A DNA stretch of 6,758 nucleotides, from contig JBEAQJ010000140.1 of assembly GCA_041163945.1 (NCBI GenBank), positions 1 through 6,758 of the forward strand. The letters run 5' to 3'. Origin of the DNA: Roseicyclus sp041163945 (GTDB taxonomy: Bacteria > Pseudomonadota > Alphaproteobacteria > Rhodobacterales > Rhodobacteraceae). The notes beneath the pieces are model-generated. The model was not told the DNA's origin. It searched no databases and saw only the letters and a list, made by a program, of their open reading frames with translations. Shown piece after piece: positions 5,375 to 6,758 of this stretch (the first letter of the stretch is position 1; every line of letters starts with the position of its first letter). The translations under genes were made by a program, and so were the position numbers.

Positions 5375-5686
5375 ATGCGCGCCCGAATATTCAAGCCCGC
5401 CAAGACCGCCATGTCCTCGGGCATGGCCAAGACCCGCGCCTGGGTGCTGGAATTCGCCCCAACCGCCCCGCGCGAGGTCGACCCCTTGATGGGCTGGACG
5501 TCGTCTTCGGACATGAACAGCCAGGTGCGGCTGCATTTTGAAACCTTGGACGCCGCCACGGAATACGCCAAGACCCACGGGATCGAGGCTGTCGTTCTGG
5601 CCCCCAAGGATCGCAAGCCCAACATCCGCCCGCGCGGCTATGGCGAAAATTTTGCCACCGACCGCCGGAACGCCTGGACCCATTGA
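5375..5686 (+). CDS. NADH:ubiquinone oxidoreductase accessory subunit, NDUFS4 family
   Basis: Homologue of the mitochondrial 18-kDa subunit NDUFS4, one of the few supernumerary subunits also found in alphaproteobacterial complex I (known from Paracoccus). It is thought to sit at the matrix/cytoplasm-facing arm near the NADH-oxidising module and aid assembly or stability. The 103-residue protein begins MRARIFKPAKTAM. It has the conserved core WVLEF (about 23-27), DPLMGWTSSSD (about 36-46) and VRLHFETLDAATEYAKTHG, and it ends with the very conserved NIRPRGYGENFATDRR segment and WTH. The ATG at 5375 is chosen because family conservation begins there. Frames open further upstream to a GTG at 5285 add non-conserved residues. 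The Shine-Dalgarno is weak. It sits away from the main nuo operon as far as this window shows, and is followed after 10 bases by the acetyltransferase gene. Confidence 0.93.
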   Translation: MRARIFKPAKTAMSSGMAKTRAWVLEFAPTAPREVDPLMGWTSSSDMNSQVRLHFETLDAATEYAKTHGIEAVVLAPKDRKPNIRPRGYGENFATDRRNAWTH

Positions 5687-5696
5687 GGCGCCCCGC

Positions 5697-6230
5697 GTGA
5701 CAGTTGCGCCCGGGCGTCAGGGGGGCCGTGATGGCGACGATGCGGCGGCGTCGCGCATGAGCGTGGCGCTGTGCTATGCGCCGATTGCACCCGATGACCC
5801 CGCGCTGGCGGCGCTGATCGCGCGCCATGCCGCCGAAAGCGCCGCGCATTATCCCGGCGAGAGCAATCACAACCAGGACGGGGCCGCGTTGGCCGCCCAA
5901 GGCACGGCGATGTTCGCCGGACGGCTCGGTGCCGATGGGCCTGTCGTTGCAATGGGTGGCTACAAGCGCATCGCCCCCCATGCGGGTGAGGTGAAATCGA
6001 TGCATGTCGCCCAAGACATGCGCGGGCACGGCGCCGGGGGCCAGATCCTCGCGCGGATCCTCGAGCATGCCCGTGCCGCCGGGCTCGGGCGGCTGTGGTT
6101 GGAAACCGGCAGCCTGCCTGCCTCGGCTGCTGCACGGGGCTTGTACGAGCGGATGGGCTTTGCCTATTGCCCGCCCTTCGGCAGCTATCGCCATGATCCC
6201 ATGAGCGTGTTCATGACCCGTGCGCTTTGA
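5697..6230 (+). CDS. GNAT family N-acetyltransferase
   Basis: Acetyl-CoA-dependent N-acetyltransferase fold; the acceptor substrate is unknown. From the GTG at 5697 the protein has 177 residues. Motif A is visible as EVKSMHVAQDMRGHGAGGQIL (about 98-118), with the acetyl-CoA pyrophosphate loop R-G-H-G-A-G at 109-114. Motif B is LWLETG followed by AAARGLYERMGF (about 133-155), and the end is YRHDPMSVFMTRAL. The start is uncertain. GTG 5697 has GAGG (5685-5688) 8 bases upstream, overlapping the previous gene's stop, which suggests translational coupling. ATG 5757 (157 residues) has no Shine-Dalgarno but begins almost at the first fold strand, and the 20-residue extension is low-complexity. With only 10 bases after the complex I gene, the two are probably one transcript. 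No evidence links their functions. Confidence 0.9.
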   Translation: MTVAPGRQGGRDGDDAAASRMSVALCYAPIAPDDPALAALIARHAAESAAHYPGESNHNQDGAALAAQGTAMFAGRLGADGPVVAMGGYKRIAPHAGEVKSMHVAQDMRGHGAGGQILARILEHARAAGLGRLWLETGSLPASAAARGLYERMGFAYCPPFGSYRHDPMSVFMTRAL

Positions 6231-6257
6231 GCGTGGACCAAGCCGAATGGCTAAGCT
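6227..6257 (+). promoter_or_regulatory. Weak candidate promoter of the tRNA-Arg gene
   Basis: TTGAGC (6227-6232) and TAAGCT (6252-6257) are separated by 19 bases. Initiation near 6264 would leave a leader of about 10 bases before the tRNA. The -35 box overlaps the end of the acetyltransferase gene. The match is weak, and transcription from the upstream genes is equally possible. Confidence 0.25.
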
Positions 6258-6273
6258 ATTCAAACCCCCGCGC

Positions 6274-6350
6274 GACCCCTTAGCTCAACTGGATAGAGCA
6301 GCTGACTTCTAATCAGCAGGTTGAGGGTTCGAGTCCTTCAGGGGTCGCCA
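6274..6350 (+). tRNA. tRNA-Arg (anticodon TCT), CCA encoded
   Basis: A full cloverleaf can be folded by eye. The acceptor stem is GACCCCT (6274-6280) with AGGGGTC (6340-6346), then discriminator G and encoded CCA (6348-6350). The D stem is GCTC/GAGC. The anticodon stem is GCTGA/TCAGC around loop CTTCTAA, giving anticodon TCT, which reads AGA and AGG arginine codons. The T arm is GAGGG/CCTTC around TTCGAGT, with one G-T pair. At 77 bases it has normal length and no mismatches that would suggest a pseudogene. AGA/AGG are rare codons in high-GC genomes such as this, and tRNA 3' ends are frequent targets of integrases. Base composition changes immediately after this gene. Confidence 0.97.
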
Positions 6351-6633
6351 TGACATCAATGTCGTACGGGTTTTCGAACGTCTTGGCGCTTCTTCTGGGC
6401 TACGCATAGGACATACCATTCGAAACATACCCGGCGTCCTCCAGTGGCAGCGGAATCATTGGTCACACAGGCTTGCCACAGGCCTTGGACGCCCCATCGC
6501 GGTTCCCACGTGTCTTCATTATGTTCTTCGCGGTCTTGCCGAACAGCAGGCGTCAGATGGCCGCTTGCGGCACTGTCGGATTTTCGGCGAGCCGCTCCCT
6601 AACACGGCCGCGTTTTTCGTCGTTAGGAGCGTC
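6351..6633. other. Gene-poor, lower-GC stretch after tRNA-Arg
   Basis: No convincing gene is visible over these 283 bases. The first 130 bases are about 53% GC by hand count, clearly below the flanking genes. A minus-strand frame from the right edge down to a TGA at 6463-6465 is open except for one TGA at 6553-6555, and a plus-strand frame is open from 6410 to 6637. Neither has a recognisable motif. A small perfect hairpin GCCGC-TT-GCGGC lies at 6560-6571. The stretch may be the edge of an integrated or decayed element (inference). Confidence 0.5.
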
Positions 6634-6758
6634 ATGACAAATGACGAACGCAACATCATCATTTCGGTCTGGAACGATCAGGGCCTGCGGATGAAGCTGG
6701 AGGATGATCCCTACAGCTTGACCCAGGATGAATTGAGATCCTTGAAGAACAATGATGC
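6634..6758 (+). CDS. Unrecognised protein, N-terminal fragment (cut by window edge)
   Basis: The frame starts at ATG 6634 and stays open for 41 codons to the window end. AGGAG (6625-6629) lies 4 bases upstream, a slightly short but usable spacing. The visible part begins MTNDERNIIISVWNDQGLRM and continues as a charged, probably helical segment rich in Asp, Leu and Lys. No motif, signal peptide or membrane segment is seen, and I do not recognise a family. GC is lower than in the left-hand genes, like the stretch before it. The complementary minus frame is also open here, but it is exactly in codon register, as expected for a shadow. Confidence 0.55.
   Translation, partial: MTNDERNIIISVWNDQGLRMKLEDDPYSLTQDELRSLKNND

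Noticed and set aside
6410..6637. Plus-strand 76-codon open frame whose TGA overlaps the next ATG
   Set aside because: Its ATG lies halfway along at 6521 without a Shine-Dalgarno, codon use is poor (ATA, ACA, TTA), and no motif is seen. The overlap may be chance.

Overview
The window looks like chromosomal DNA of an alphaproteobacterium, most likely Rhodobacteraceae or a close relative. The pointers are high GC with GC-rich third codon positions, a supernumerary complex I subunit of the NDUFS4 type (known from mitochondria and alphaproteobacteria such as Paracoccus), and typical alphaproteobacterial versions of UvrB and TrmB. This placement is inference from gene content and composition; no database search was possible.

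Layout, left to right. (1) A site-2 (M50) metalloprotease on the minus strand runs off the left edge. (2) trmB (tRNA m7G46 methyltransferase) is on the plus strand, diverging from the protease. (3) A small secreted protein of unknown function is on the minus strand; its end converges on trmB. (4) A secreted rhodanese-like protein is on the plus strand, divergent from (3). (5) uvrB (nucleotide excision repair) is on the minus strand, convergent with the rhodanese gene. (6) A 379-bp gap lies between uvrB and the next large gene. It holds repeats and a palindrome, a 33-codon ORF with a strong Shine-Dalgarno sequence and a TTG start, and a set of mutually exclusive inverted repeats ending in a terminator-like stem plus T-rich tail. 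(7) The NDUFS4-type complex I subunit and a GNAT acetyltransferase are on the plus strand and probably co-transcribed. (8) A complete tRNA-Arg(TCT) gene with encoded CCA follows. (9) After the tRNA, GC content drops to about 53%; this 283-bp stretch has no convincing gene and perhaps a decayed reading frame. (10) The start of an unrecognised ORF runs off the right edge.

The large genes are mostly unrelated housekeeping functions: membrane proteolysis, tRNA modification, DNA repair and respiration. They do not form one pathway. The most unusual item is the segment at 5126-5261. Three overlapping inverted repeats compete for the same bases, the longest (12 bp, perfect) is followed by a T-rich stretch, its loop is very C-rich, and the peptide ORF's stop codon lies at the terminator's 3' arm. 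It could be a leader-peptide attenuator, or a small RNA or small mRNA with its own terminator. A separate promoter-like sequence just before the NDUFS4-type gene favours the second reading. No CRISPR array, complete insertion sequence or complete prophage is visible.
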